This document shows, piece after piece, positions 8,779-18,900 of a DNA stretch of 64,000 bases (position 1 is the first letter of the stretch; each line of letters begins with the position of its first letter). A program made the translations under genes and the position numbers. Below the pieces are notes generated by a model. The model was not told where the DNA came from. It did no database searches and worked only from the letters and a program-made list of their open reading frames with translations. The DNA is from Candidatus Brocadia pituitae (lineage in GTDB: Bacteria > Planctomycetota > Brocadiia > Brocadiales > Brocadiaceae): assembly GCA_017347445.1 (NCBI GenBank), contig AP021856.1, forward strand, positions 2,426,613 through 2,490,612, read 5' to 3'.

Positions 8779-10173
8779 TCATTTACCCTTTGCAATAATC
8801 AGTTTCTTTTCCCAATACGCAATACGTCTCTTGACAAAACCTGGCGCTGTAGAACCATAGCTGCGGTAATTCCTGATACAATTCTCCACGCCAAGCACCT
8901 GATACACATCCTTTTCTATGACAGATGAAAATGCCTGAAAACCCGTCAATTGCAAATCCAACAATTTGCATTGCACCCGAATACACTCCCGCACGATCTT
9001 TCCCACAATCTCGTGTGCCTTACGGAACGGAACGCCCTTTTTGACCAGATACTCAGCTAACGCAGTCGCATCGATAAAGCTCTTCTCACAAGCAGCCGTC
9101 ATCTGTTCCCGGTTAAATTTCGTATGTACCACAAGTTCAGACAAAATGGATAACGATGCCTGAACCGTGTCGGTTGCATCAAAGAGCGCTCCCTTATCCT
9201 CCTGCATGTCACGGTTGTAACTCAACGGCAATCCTTTCAGCAAGGTAAGTAATGCCGTCAAATGGCCATACACCCGGCCACATTTCCCCCGGATCAGCTC
9301 AAGCACATCAGGGTTCTTTTTTTGCGGCATAATACTGGACCCTGTACAATATGCATCGCTGATTTCAATAAACTTCACCTCATCGTTACACCAGATAATC
9401 CATTCCTCACACAGACGGGACAGATGCATGGCAATCATGGAAAGGCAAAATATGAACTCAATGCAAAAGTCACGATCACTCACGGCATCCATGCTGTTTT
9501 CACAAACCCCTTCAAATCCAAGCAGTTTCGCCGTAAATGCAGGATCGGTTGGAAGCGTTGTACCGGCAAGGGCGCAAGCACCGAGGGGTGATTTGTTGAG
9601 CCGGTCAAAGCAGTCTCTGAGTCGTGTCGTGTCCCGTTCCAGCATCTCGACATACGCCAGCAAGTAATGTGACAACAATACGGGCTGGGCGTGCTGAAGG
9701 TGGGTAAAACCTGGCATAATGAATCCAAAAAACGTTTTTCCCTTCTGTACCAATTCCCTTTGCAACGATGTCAGAAGACCTATCATAGTATGCGCCTGAT
9801 CACGCATCCAGAGGCGCAGGTCGAGAGCAACCTGGTCGTTTCTGCTTCGGGCAGTATGGAGTTTTTTGCCGGCCTCGCCAATCCGGTCAATGAGTGCTGA
9901 TTCAATATTCATGTGGACGTCTTCCAGAGATTCCCGGAACTTGAACTTCCCGGCATCTATTTCAGCGAGGATTTCCTGCAGACCTTTAATAATGGCTGCT
10001 TTTTCTTTTTCCGTAATAAGCTTGCACCTGGCAAGCATGGTTGCGTGGGCAATACTTCCTTCAATATCGTATTGATACAACCTCCAGTCAAAGGAAACTG
10101 ATTCGGTAAAGGACTCAACCGATGCAGCCGTTTGCTGGGCAAATCTGCCACCCCAGGGTTTTCTCTGTTTCAT
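8779..10173 (-). CDS. argH: Argininosuccinate lyase
   Basis: 464 residues, matching the family. The fumarase/aspartase signature GSSIMPQKKNPD is present, with EDVHMNIE and ARSRNDQVALDLRLW near the N-terminus. It splits argininosuccinate into arginine and fumarate. It is the first gene of the minus-strand run that continues into lysA, siroheme synthase and the sulfur genes. A 470-bp region separates it from the divergent signalling locus, so its promoter should lie there. Confidence 0.98.
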   Translation of the reverse strand: MKQRKPWGGRFAQQTAASVESFTESVSFDWRLYQYDIEGSIAHATMLARCKLITEKEKAAIIKGLQEILAEIDAGKFKFRESLEDVHMNIESALIDRIGEAGKKLHTARSRNDQVALDLRLWMRDQAHTMIGLLTSLQRELVQKGKTFFGFIMPGFTHLQHAQPVLLSHYLLAYVEMLERDTTRLRDCFDRLNKSPLGACALAGTTLPTDPAFTAKLLGFEGVCENSMDAVSDRDFCIEFIFCLSMIAMHLSRLCEEWIIWCNDEVKFIEISDAYCTGSSIMPQKKNPDVLELIRGKCGRVYGHLTALLTLLKGLPLSYNRDMQEDKGALFDATDTVQASLSILSELVVHTKFNREQMTAACEKSFIDATALAEYLVKKGVPFRKAHEIVGKIVRECIRVQCKLLDLQLTGFQAFSSVIEKDVYQVLGVENCIRNYRSYGSTAPGFVKRRIAYWEKKLIIAKGK

Positions 10174-10643
10174 AATTCACTCAATCTTTTTGCAGGATTC
10201 TTTCCGCTAATAGAGAAGATTATCGTGTAGGCGTTCTCAAAAAACAAAGGAAGTACTATAGCGGAATATTGATGGTGAGTCAATAAAATTCAACGATACA
10301 GGCGGTGAGATGTCAGAGTCATTAGCTGCAAGGAAAGGGAATAAACAATCTCAGTGTCTTTAATCTTGATATAAATTTATATTGGCAATAAATGAGGCGA
10401 GATCAGCCGGGGTAATCTTAATTATCTGTTGCCAGAGAAGAACCGCGTATTCGCTCTCTGATACCTGAATAAAATTCACGAAACTCCAACGAAAGCATCT
10501 TCTTTAATACCTTATATTATCGGTAATCATCCAAACTGCATTCGCTTAAAGAAAGAATGAAAAAAGTTGCAATTTATTTGTTTTTGTGTTAGAAGGAGTG
10601 GTGATAAGATTCAGAGAAGATACCAGGTAAAGGCAAAAGCTGG
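10174..10643. other. Divergent intergenic region between argH and the FHA locus
   Basis: About 470 bp without a convincing gene. It should carry the promoters of both argH (leftward) and the FHA gene (rightward). On the minus strand, 10360-10479 could be read as a 39-codon frame with a GTG start (ends ANINLYQD). It has no ribosome site, so it may be a gene remnant. I see no clear terminator hairpin or named riboswitch. Confidence 0.5.
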
Positions 10644-12317
10644 GTGTTTCATATGCAAAAGGCCAGAATTGTATCTTTACGTAAGCCAGAAAACCAGTTT
10701 GAGATTGGTTCAAGAGAGATCCTCATTGGCCGTTCTCAGGATTGTGACATTTGCATACCGGAACAACATGTCTCCCGACGTCAAGCCAGGATCTCCATAG
10801 AAAATAGCTGCTATGTAATAGAAAATCTGGGCAAAAATCCCATTTTTATTAATGGCAAACCTTCCGAAAAACATTTCCTTATCAATGGCGACCAGATATC
10901 TTTTGGCAACACCGAATACGTCTTTCATGCTGAAGAAAATAAACCAGGTTTTCAGGAACCCATATTTGAAGAAAGGACGGTAGTTGTTAGCACGCCCATT
11001 ATCAAGGAAGCCATACCACGGGTGGTGATTATTTTTCCTGACGGGCAAACGAAAAAATACGACATGAATAAGGATACCTTGCTAATTGGCAGAACAACAG
11101 AAGCAGATATCCACCTCGATGATCATGCCATTTCCAGAAAGCATTGTGTAATTAAAAAGGGTTCAGAAGGTTACGTTATTGAAAATTTGAGTGATACAAA
11201 TCCGCTGATCTTCCAAAATAGACCCTTTCAAAAAAGGCGCCTTATCTCAGGTGACCAAATCAAAATGGGTTCTTATGTTATCTCCTTCTTCTCTGATCGC
11301 CAGGAAGACATTCGGCGTGAATCAGAGATTGCTTCTGTGAAGATTATGGGCATTCAGTTAAGCATATGGGTGTCATCTGCTTGTTTGCTCATTGTTTTAA
11401 CAGTGTCTATACTCTATTTCCAGATTTATAGCCCGGCGAAGGCAAGAAAGACCCTTACTATGGCAGCCGCTTACGCCAAAGAGGGTAATTACCATAAAGC
11501 CCATGAAACGCTTATCAAACTTCTTCGTACGAACCTGCCGCAACGGGAATCACAAAAGGCAAGAGAATTGCTTTCCCAGGTTATTCTTCCTATCGCCCAG
11601 AAAATGGTATCAGAAGAAAAGTTGTCGGAGGCAAGGGGCTTCCTTATTACGTATCTCAGTAAATACGGGTTGGAGGGAACGTCTTCTCGTGATGCCTGGG
11701 CGCTTCTGGATCAATGCCGTCTGAAGTTAGGACAACAATTAGAAGATTCCGGAAATTATACGGAGGCTTTAAGGGAATATTCAGCAATAAGAGAAGACAG
11801 CGCTTGCTTTGATGAGGCGCAGCAGGACATTAGCCGCCTGTGGTTAATCAACCAGCAGTCTCATTTTAAACAACAAACGGTAAGCCAGCTCCTGAAAGAG
11901 GCTGAGGAACATTTTCAGGCGCAACGCTATCTTACCCCGATCAATAAAAATGCTTATGCGGCATATCAGGCCGTTCTCTCTCTGGAGCCAGGCAACAATG
12001 TCGCCAGAAAACAGATAGAAAAAATTAAGGACATTTATCGTATGAGCGGTGAAAGAGATTTTCAACAACATGACTATGCAAAGGCTATTTCAACTTTTGA
12101 AATGTATATGCTTATCGACCCACAGGATAATACCATAAAAGAAAAGGTCATTGAGTGCAGACAAAAGCTGGCGCTCATGGGCAAATCGGAAAATAATGAT
12201 AAAGATGCCCGGAAAGAAAAAATTAAACGTCTCCTGGAAAAGTCTGGTTCCGAGTCAACATGGATCATGAAATATCTGTTTGAAGAAGATCAACAGAAAC
12301 CTACGGAGGTACCATGA
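10644..12317 (+). CDS. Membrane-anchored protein with two FHA domains and TPR-like repeats
   Basis: About 557 residues. FHA domain 1 (residues about 25-90) has IGRSQDCDI and SRRQARI, a Gln replacing the usual His. FHA domain 2 (about 130-210) has IGRTTEADI and the canonical SRKHCVI. A transmembrane helix follows (LSIWVSSACLLIVLTVSI, near 235-258), then a helical region with TPR-like repeats to residue 500. FHA domains bind phosphothreonine, so this protein would read the output of the kinase encoded at 22179, with the FHA half cytoplasmic and the TPR half across the membrane (inference). The GTG at 10644 has AAAGG about ten bases upstream; the ATG at 10653 is an alternative. It overlaps the next reading frame slightly. 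Confidence 0.85.
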   Translation: MFHMQKARIVSLRKPENQFEIGSREILIGRSQDCDICIPEQHVSRRQARISIENSCYVIENLGKNPIFINGKPSEKHFLINGDQISFGNTEYVFHAEENKPGFQEPIFEERTVVVSTPIIKEAIPRVVIIFPDGQTKKYDMNKDTLLIGRTTEADIHLDDHAISRKHCVIKKGSEGYVIENLSDTNPLIFQNRPFQKRRLISGDQIKMGSYVISFFSDRQEDIRRESEIASVKIMGIQLSIWVSSACLLIVLTVSILYFQIYSPAKARKTLTMAAAYAKEGNYHKAHETLIKLLRTNLPQRESQKARELLSQVILPIAQKMVSEEKLSEARGFLITYLSKYGLEGTSSRDAWALLDQCRLKLGQQLEDSGNYTEALREYSAIREDSACFDEAQQDISRLWLINQQSHFKQQTVSQLLKEAEEHFQAQRYLTPINKNAYAAYQAVLSLEPGNNVARKQIEKIKDIYRMSGERDFQQHDYAKAISTFEMYMLIDPQDNTIKEKVIECRQKLALMGKSENNDKDARKEKIKRLLEKSGSESTWIMKYLFEEDQQKPTEVP

Positions 12318-12439
12318 TAATACGATATTCATATCGCAACCCGGATACAATTAAATCTCCCTTAAGAAACGGAGGCAATGGGGTTGCCAAACATTTGATA
12401 CAATCTGTCGCAATGAAAATGGAGAAAAGAAGATTTTGC

Positions 12440-14065
12440 ATGGCAATACGATATAAAGTCTTATTTCTAGGCTTCCTGTTATTGTCCTTTCCGGCCTGCA
12501 CATCTGTTACTGAGCATGTGAAACCTTACGCATCGAAAGAAGCGGAGCTGCCCAGGCGCGTAGCCGTCTTGCCTTTTGTCAATAAGACGTCAAATCCCGA
12601 AGCGAGTGTCACAGTTCAAAAGATGTTTTACAACTTCTTCAGTTCATTAAGCTATCAGGATAGAGAACCTTTCCAGGTAGACTCGATCTTAAAGAAATCT
12701 GGTTTATATAAAAAGATTGCGTCCGGAGAAGACGTCTCTTCGAAAGAGATCGGCAGTGTGCTGGATGTCGATGCCGTTGTTTACGGAGAAGTCACCTCTT
12801 TTGGAAAAATTTTTGCTGTCGTTTATACGGACTATCATGCCGGCCTTAAGGCAAAGATGGTTGATTGCAAAACGGGGAATCTGATCTGGCAGAATCATAA
12901 TACGGCGCATCAACGGGATGTCAGCATTCCTACCAATCCCATTGGCCTTGCAGCAGCGGTTGCGGAGAAGCTTATTCTTTTGAATATGAGACAAAGGGAT
13001 GACATAAAGGTCACGGCCTTTCTTTGTATGGAGATGATTGAGACAATTCCTAACCCACCCGAAATTGCCGCGTCAGGCCCACGGATACAGGTACTTGTGC
13101 ATAATGGAGCAGACAAGCTCCTGAAACCCGGTGAATCACTGAAAGTTGTTATGGTGGGCGAACCAGGACATATTGCCAGTTGGGATATGTTACCCTTGAT
13201 CAAAGATATGCCGATGAATGAGAAAGAGCCAGGTACGTACATTGGCGACTATACGATTAAACCAGATGATAAACTTTTCTCCGGGACGCTGGTTGGTTAT
13301 CTGAAATCAAAGGAAGGAGACAAAAGCCGCTGGGTTGATATATTAGGTACCGTTTCTATGGGAAAACCAACGCCTCTGCCGCAAGAGATATCCACAGACC
13401 TGGTTTTGACTTCCGGGAAAAGTCCCTATCTCGTGGACGAAACCCTTCTTGTCATGCCTCAGGCAAAACTTATCATAGAGGCGGGCACCGTTCTCTGGTG
13501 TAAAGACATCGGGATCGTGGTACAAGGCGGGATCGTAGCAAAAGGTACGCGGGAGAAACCAATTCGATTTATGAATATTGATTCAGAGCCCTGGAAGGGG
13601 ATTATTATTGATCAAAGCAAAGGAGATAATATTTTCTCTCATTGTGAAGTTCATAATGCCCAAAATGGGATTCGGGCCAGGGCATCAATTGTGCGCATGG
13701 ATAATTGTTTATTTCAGAACAATACCATGGGAATCTATTTTGAGGAAGGAGCAGCCATCATTATGAAATCACTTATCAGGGGTTCGCAGGAAATTGGTAT
13801 CCATGCCCTGAAAGGTGAAATCACCATAAAGGATTCTACCATTTCAGAAAATGAATTGGGCGGTATTCTTTTAGATTCAGCCAAGGCGAATATTAATAAC
13901 AATAACATCTACAATAACGGGCAGTGGGAATTAAAGGGAGAAGGTACCGGCATATCAGGCAATATAACGAATAACTGGTGGGGAAGTACTGACATTGCTA
14001 ATATACGCGTAATCGGGGCAGTCGAAATAGAACCCATTCTAAAGGAGACAATAAAGATGTTTTGA
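12440..14065 (+). CDS. Lipoprotein: GNA1162/DUF799-like domain plus parallel beta-helix
   Basis: 541 residues from the ATG at 12440 (alternatives 12413, 12419). The signal peptide ends in an imperfect lipobox SFPAC. Residues about 20-190 match the DUF799/GNA1162 pattern (RRVAVLPFVNKTSNPEAS, then DVDAVVYGEVTSFGK and CKTGNLIWQN), also seen in CsgG-related periplasmic proteins. A beta-sandwich-like stretch follows, then a right-handed parallel beta-helix (GTREKPIRFMN, NNNNIYNNG, NNWWGSTD) similar to pectate-lyase-like surface proteins. It begins about 120 bases after the FHA gene and is probably cotranscribed. An assembly or anchoring role in the envelope is inferred; the combination of these two domains is unusual. 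Confidence 0.78.
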   Translation: MAIRYKVLFLGFLLLSFPACTSVTEHVKPYASKEAELPRRVAVLPFVNKTSNPEASVTVQKMFYNFFSSLSYQDREPFQVDSILKKSGLYKKIASGEDVSSKEIGSVLDVDAVVYGEVTSFGKIFAVVYTDYHAGLKAKMVDCKTGNLIWQNHNTAHQRDVSIPTNPIGLAAAVAEKLILLNMRQRDDIKVTAFLCMEMIETIPNPPEIAASGPRIQVLVHNGADKLLKPGESLKVVMVGEPGHIASWDMLPLIKDMPMNEKEPGTYIGDYTIKPDDKLFSGTLVGYLKSKEGDKSRWVDILGTVSMGKPTPLPQEISTDLVLTSGKSPYLVDETLLVMPQAKLIIEAGTVLWCKDIGIVVQGGIVAKGTREKPIRFMNIDSEPWKGIIIDQSKGDNIFSHCEVHNAQNGIRARASIVRMDNCLFQNNTMGIYFEEGAAIIMKSLIRGSQEIGIHALKGEITIKDSTISENELGGILLDSAKANINNNNIYNNGQWELKGEGTGISGNITNNWWGSTDIANIRVIGAVEIEPILKETIKMF

Positions 14066-14071
14066 ATTGTA

Positions 14072-14124
14072 AAAAGTGTGCCATGGCACACTTTTGTAAC
14101 GTCACACAAATGTGCCATGGCACA
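14072..14124. terminator. Two copies of a GTGTGCCATGGCACAC palindrome
   Basis: Just after the lipoprotein stop, 14072-14095 reads as a perfect 24-base palindrome flanked by A and T runs, and 14111-14124 repeats its core (TGTGCCATGGCACA). The first could act as a bidirectional terminator. The tandem 40-bp spacing of two identical cores also fits an operator bound by a dimeric protein. Confidence 0.5.
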
Positions 14125-14330
14125 CTATTTTATAATTCTCCACACACTTCCTATGCCTTTTTGGATCGCTTTCTTTTTCCACAAGTCTTTAATGCCCTAT
14201 CAATTATGAGAATTATTTTTTAAAATTTAAATTCTGTTATGCTTGGTATTACAATTGCTCCTATGTTCTTTCACGATAAGGGCAAACCATGAGTGATCAT
14301 GGGACGCAAAGTAACAGGGTCTTGCGGTCC

Positions 14331-14366
14331 GTTTAAACAGTTTAAACCGCTTAAACCGTTCAAACG
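14331..14366. repeat. Four tandem 9-bp units of GTTTAAACC type
   Basis: Four adjacent nonamers: GTTTAAACA, GTTTAAACC, GCTTAAACC, GTTCAAACG. They lie in the 410-bp gap before the beta-barrel gene, about 15 bp before a terminator-like hairpin. Each unit is nearly palindromic. They may be a protein-binding array or simple repeat expansion; no function is evident. Confidence 0.7.
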
Positions 14367-14380
14367 GCTTTGAAAAAGAC

Positions 14381-14435
14381 AGCCTTACTGCCGAAGATTT
14401 TTTTGAGAATATCTTTGCAGTAAGGCTTTTTTTAT
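14381..14435 (+). terminator. Hairpin plus T-run upstream of the beta-barrel gene
   Basis: AGCCTTACTGC at 14381-14391 pairs with GCAGTAAGGCT at about 14417-14427, followed by a run of T. It has the form of a Rho-independent terminator. As it lies 30 bp before the ribosome site of the 14479 gene, it may end transcription from the lipoprotein gene or act as an attenuator. Confidence 0.65.
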
Positions 14436-14478
14436 TTAGCAAAATAAACGTAAAAAGATGCTTTAAGGAGCCTAAACA

Positions 14479-15810
14479 ATGGGTGAATTTACGGGAGCTT
14501 TGTGTATGTCAAAATATAAATTTGTGAAGCACCATATTTTTAAGAGTGATAAAGTTGCTAAAATTAGACCGCAGCTTCAAGAATACAAAACCTTACCTTT
14601 TTTAATAGTGGGTTTTACCGTCCTTTTTCTTTTGAATTTATGCGTTGTAAGGCCAATGCACGCCCAAATACCAGGTGAAATTCCGGGTGAAGTTGAAAAA
14701 GAGATTATTGACACGGTTTCTGAAGAAGGCGCTGTAGGGGGAAATATCAATATTTTAGTTTCAAACTATCAATTCGAAAATATTAGCACACGACTTGGGG
14801 CTTTGCGAAATACCAAGGAAGGACTTGAGAAGAGAGGGTTGGCTTCCAATGTTCATGGACAAACACTCCATCCGAACTTGTACGCAGGACTTCTCTCTGA
14901 TGTGGGACTCGGGGGCAATGGAAAAGAAAATGGAACTAATTTTTTGAGTAAACTGGGATTTTATACCGATGGATCAGCTTTTTTTGGGGATAAAGACAGA
15001 ACGGAAAATGAACCTTCTTTTGATTTTGACAATGATTTTGCCACGGCAGGCGTTGATTATAAGATTAACGACAATCTTATCATAGGCACCACTTTTAACT
15101 ATGTAAACACCGGGATCGATTTTGATTCACCTGGAGACCGCACCGATGTTGACACGTATAATGCCTCAATCTATGGGACCTATTATGTATCAAAAAATTT
15201 TTATATCGACGGTTATGGCATGTACGGATGGAGTGACTTTGATACCAGGCGCAACATCGATTTTTCAGATTCACAACATGAACAATTAGAAAGTGATCAT
15301 AACGGGCACCAATACGCCCTGGGTATTACTTCCGGTTACGACTTTACTATTGGTGGATTTACTGTAGGACCGTTAGGGAGAATTTTTTATAACAAAATAA
15401 ATATTGATGGGTTTGATGAAAAATTTAGTTTAAATAACGAAATTCTGGATGTCGATTCCCAGGAAGCGGATTCCCTGACAAGCACCTTAGGCTTTCAGTC
15501 TTCTTACGCCTTAAAGTTACCCAGCTGTTTTCAAAAAATACGATTAGGGGTGTTAGTGCCTCAGGTGCGGGTTGAATGGGTGCATGAATACAAAAACGAC
15601 AGTCGCGATTTAGAGGCATCCATCACGTCATCGAGCCAGTCAATAAATATTTCAACGGAGGATCCGGATCGTGATTATTGCAAAATCGGACTTGGCATGT
15701 CAGGGGTTTTTGCCGGTGGAATCTCCACGTATGTCTATTATGAAAATATCCTGGGATTTGAAGACCTGACCGCACACAACATATCAGGGGGAATCCGGAT
15801 TGAGTTCTAG
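14479..15810 (+). CDS. Outer-membrane autotransporter-type beta-barrel protein
   Basis: 443 residues. AAGGAG lies nine bases before the ATG at 14479. A hydrophobic signal segment (TLPFLIVGFTVLFLLNLCVV, about 50-68) ends near MHAQ. A short passenger follows, then about 270 residues with alternating beta strands (DYKINDNLIIGTTFNYVNTG, YYVSKNFYIDGYGMYGWS) and a terminal aromatic, Phe, as required for barrel insertion. This fits the autotransporter beta-domain with little passenger. The long N-region before the signal is unusual; a second in-frame ATG is at 14506. It precedes the large surface mosaic gene and could be its anchor or pore (inference). Confidence 0.82.
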   Translation: MGEFTGALCMSKYKFVKHHIFKSDKVAKIRPQLQEYKTLPFLIVGFTVLFLLNLCVVRPMHAQIPGEIPGEVEKEIIDTVSEEGAVGGNINILVSNYQFENISTRLGALRNTKEGLEKRGLASNVHGQTLHPNLYAGLLSDVGLGGNGKENGTNFLSKLGFYTDGSAFFGDKDRTENEPSFDFDNDFATAGVDYKINDNLIIGTTFNYVNTGIDFDSPGDRTDVDTYNASIYGTYYVSKNFYIDGYGMYGWSDFDTRRNIDFSDSQHEQLESDHNGHQYALGITSGYDFTIGGFTVGPLGRIFYNKINIDGFDEKFSLNNEILDVDSQEADSLTSTLGFQSSYALKLPSCFQKIRLGVLVPQVRVEWVHEYKNDSRDLEASITSSSQSINISTEDPDRDYCKIGLGMSGVFAGGISTYVYYENILGFEDLTAHNISGGIRIEF

Positions 15811-15924
15811 CAAACGATTTAAAAAAAACACCTGTTCATGATATTTTATAGATAGAGACAGTCTCATGGCGGCGACCGTCGTCTCAATACGCACAAGGGA
15901 GTTTAAAAAATAGAGGAGAGTAGA

Positions 15925-18900
15925 ATGAGAAAGTTATTGATAATCTTAAGCATGCTCTTGTTTGTGATGCTTTTTCAGGATGAATCTATCAAAATTTATG
16001 CAAATTCCAAGCATTGTGTACCAGGTGTTGTATCTGATGATACTACAAATAATTATCATGATTATACTATCATTGACAATACCAACGCGATTCTTCAAGC
16101 TAAAAAAAAGGATGGTTCGAAAAAGAAAAATAAGTCTCATGCCGCTTCTATAGAAGAAACTTTTGGGCCACAGGCCCTTATGTTTGATAATTATGGCTAT
16201 GAATTTGATTTACTATTTCAAGCTGACGAAATACCAGGGAAGGGATTCATTAGCGGGACAGCAACATCTCCCGGCTGTTGTGGAACCTTTACGATAACTG
16301 GCACGTATGATGGAATAAAATTCAAAATGACCATGAAAAGATCCCGGAATACCTGTAATCTTGTGCAATGTGTGGATTTCAAATATAAAGGAAGACTTAT
16401 AGAAGACACCGCAACGATGAAAGGGTCATGGAGAAATATTGGCAAGCCAGGGAATGGCAATTTTAAAATGAGGCCTCTTTCTGGTTTTATTGATGGCATG
16501 GTAAACGGTGGAATAGGCGAAGCTACCATACCTCTTCTGGCCACGGTAACAATCAGCGGTTTGAATTGGGAAACGAAAACCCAAGTTGATGGTTCTTATA
16601 AATTCCTGGATGTGCCGGTAGGCACCCGTACTCTGATCGCCAAGGCTCAAGGTTACGAATCGTTAACCAGAACCGTAGAAATTGATAAGGGATCGAATCC
16701 CATCAATTTCGTGCTCAAGCCTTTCGGTGAAATTACAGGCAAGGTAGCTGATCCTGCAGGCGTTGGTATTGGTAGTGCAACAGTTTCATCGAATCCTGGT
16801 AATTATTTAACTTTTACTGATGATGACGGACGTTATACCCTGTCAGATGTTGTTTCAACTGCCCCGGGAAGTTCCTATGAACTAACCGCATTTAAAGAAG
16901 GTTACAAAGAAGAAACAGAGCCAGGAGTTGTGGTATTCCCTGGAGCAGCTACGGAAGTGAATTTTACCCTCGTACCTTTACCGACAATTACACCTACACC
17001 TACACCATCATCTACGCCTACACCTATACCAACGCCTTCATCTACGCCTACACCTACACTTTTTGGCACTATCGAAGGTACGGTAACGGATTCTTCAACA
17101 GGTAATGGCATTTCTAACGTTAACATCTCAATCGATACTGGCGGTTCTGACCTTACTGATCAAAATGGAAAGTATATCTTGTCAGACGTAATTCGTGGAA
17201 ACCACACCCTCACCGCATCTAAGAAGGGGTATTTAAACAAGGAACCACTAAACATTGTTGTAACTGCAGGAAAAACCACCACAAAAGACATTACGCTTAT
17301 ACCCGATGATGGAGGAGGTGGTGGCGGTGGTGGCGGCGGAGGAGGAGGCGGTGGGGGAACAACACCAACACCGACACAGACACCAACACCTATTGTTTTT
17401 GGTGTTATTGCAGGTACTGTAGCAGATGCAGTTTGTGAATTTGGTGTTTGTGAAATTGATAATGCCACGGTAACAATCGTAGATTTAGAAGGAGTGCCGC
17501 CCAAAAAAACGGATAATAATGGTTTCTATCAATTTGAGAATATACCTGTTGGTACGCATACGATGATGGCATCAGCAGATGGATATCAGGAATCATCACA
17601 GCTAGAAATTTTCGTAACTGCAGGAAAAACTACGCCAGTAAACATTACGCTTATACCCGATGATGGAGGAGGTGGTGGCGGCGGAGGAGGCGGTGGGGGA
17701 ACAACACCAACACCGACGCCAACACCGACGCCAACACAAACGCCAACACCAACGCCAACACCTATTGTTGGTGTTATCGAAGGTACTGTAACTGATGCTG
17801 ATAATGATGGTGTTGGCATTGCGGATATTACGATTTCAACTGATAGGGGAGGCTATTCTATAACTACGGACCCGGAAGGGAAATATACCCTGCCAGGTGT
17901 AGTTGCCGGGTCATATGCCCTTACAGCCTCCGGAGAGGGTTATAATCCTCAAACAGTCCCAAACGTCGCAGTAGTTGCAGGAGATACTACTACGGTAAAT
18001 TTCTCTCTTACACGTGAAATTATAACCGGGAATATTTCGGGTACTGTAGCAGATGCAGTTTGTGAATTTGGTGTTTGTGAAATTGATAATGCCACGGTAA
18101 CAATCGTAGATTTAGAAGGAGTGCCGTCCAAAAAAACGGATAATAATGGTTTCTATCAATTTGAGAATATACCTGTTGGTACGCATACGATGATGGCATC
18201 AGCAGATGGATATCAGGCATCCTCAAAGACTGTTAGAGTCAAAGAAGGAGAAAACCAGGTCGATTTTGCTTTAGAAATTGTGACCAACCCAACGAAGATC
18301 GCCTTTACCAGCAACCGCGATGACAACTTCGAGGTCTATGTGATGGGCGCGGACGGCAGCACACAGACGAACCTCACCAATAATGCCGGGAGCGACAGAC
18401 TTCCTGTCTGGTCACCGAACGGTCTGAATCTCGCATTCGCTGCCACCCGGGACGGTAACGCCGAGGTCTATGTAATGGAAGCAGATGGCAGCGCACCCAC
18501 AAACATCACCAACAACTCCTCGTTCGATAGTGAGCCCGCCTGGTCGCCTGACGGCCAGAAGCTTGCCTTCGAGAGGCAGGCCTTCGGGACAAGCAGCAAC
18601 CGCGAGATCTACGTGATGAACGCCGATGGCAGCGCACCCGAAAACCTCACCAATAACCCGGCGTTCGATGCCGATCCTGCCTGGTCCCCTGATGACAAAC
18701 TCGCGTTTGCTACTAACCGCGACGGCAACTTTGAGGTCTATGTCAGCGGAACCGCCGTGAACCTTACCAATAACCCTGAGTTCGACGGCCATCCTGCCTG
18801 GTCACCTGACGGCCAAAAACTCGCCTTCGAGAGCGAACGAGACGGCAACCGCGAGATCTACGTCATGAACTTCGATGGCAGCGCACCCGTGAACCTCACC

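Noticed and set aside
14331-14366. CRISPR array
   Set aside because: Units are 9 bp with no spacers and there are no cas genes anywhere in the window.
17160-17819. Minus-strand proline-rich frames opposite the surface mosaic
   Set aside because: They are simply the complement of poly-Gly and Pro-Thr linkers of the plus-strand gene and have no ribosome site.
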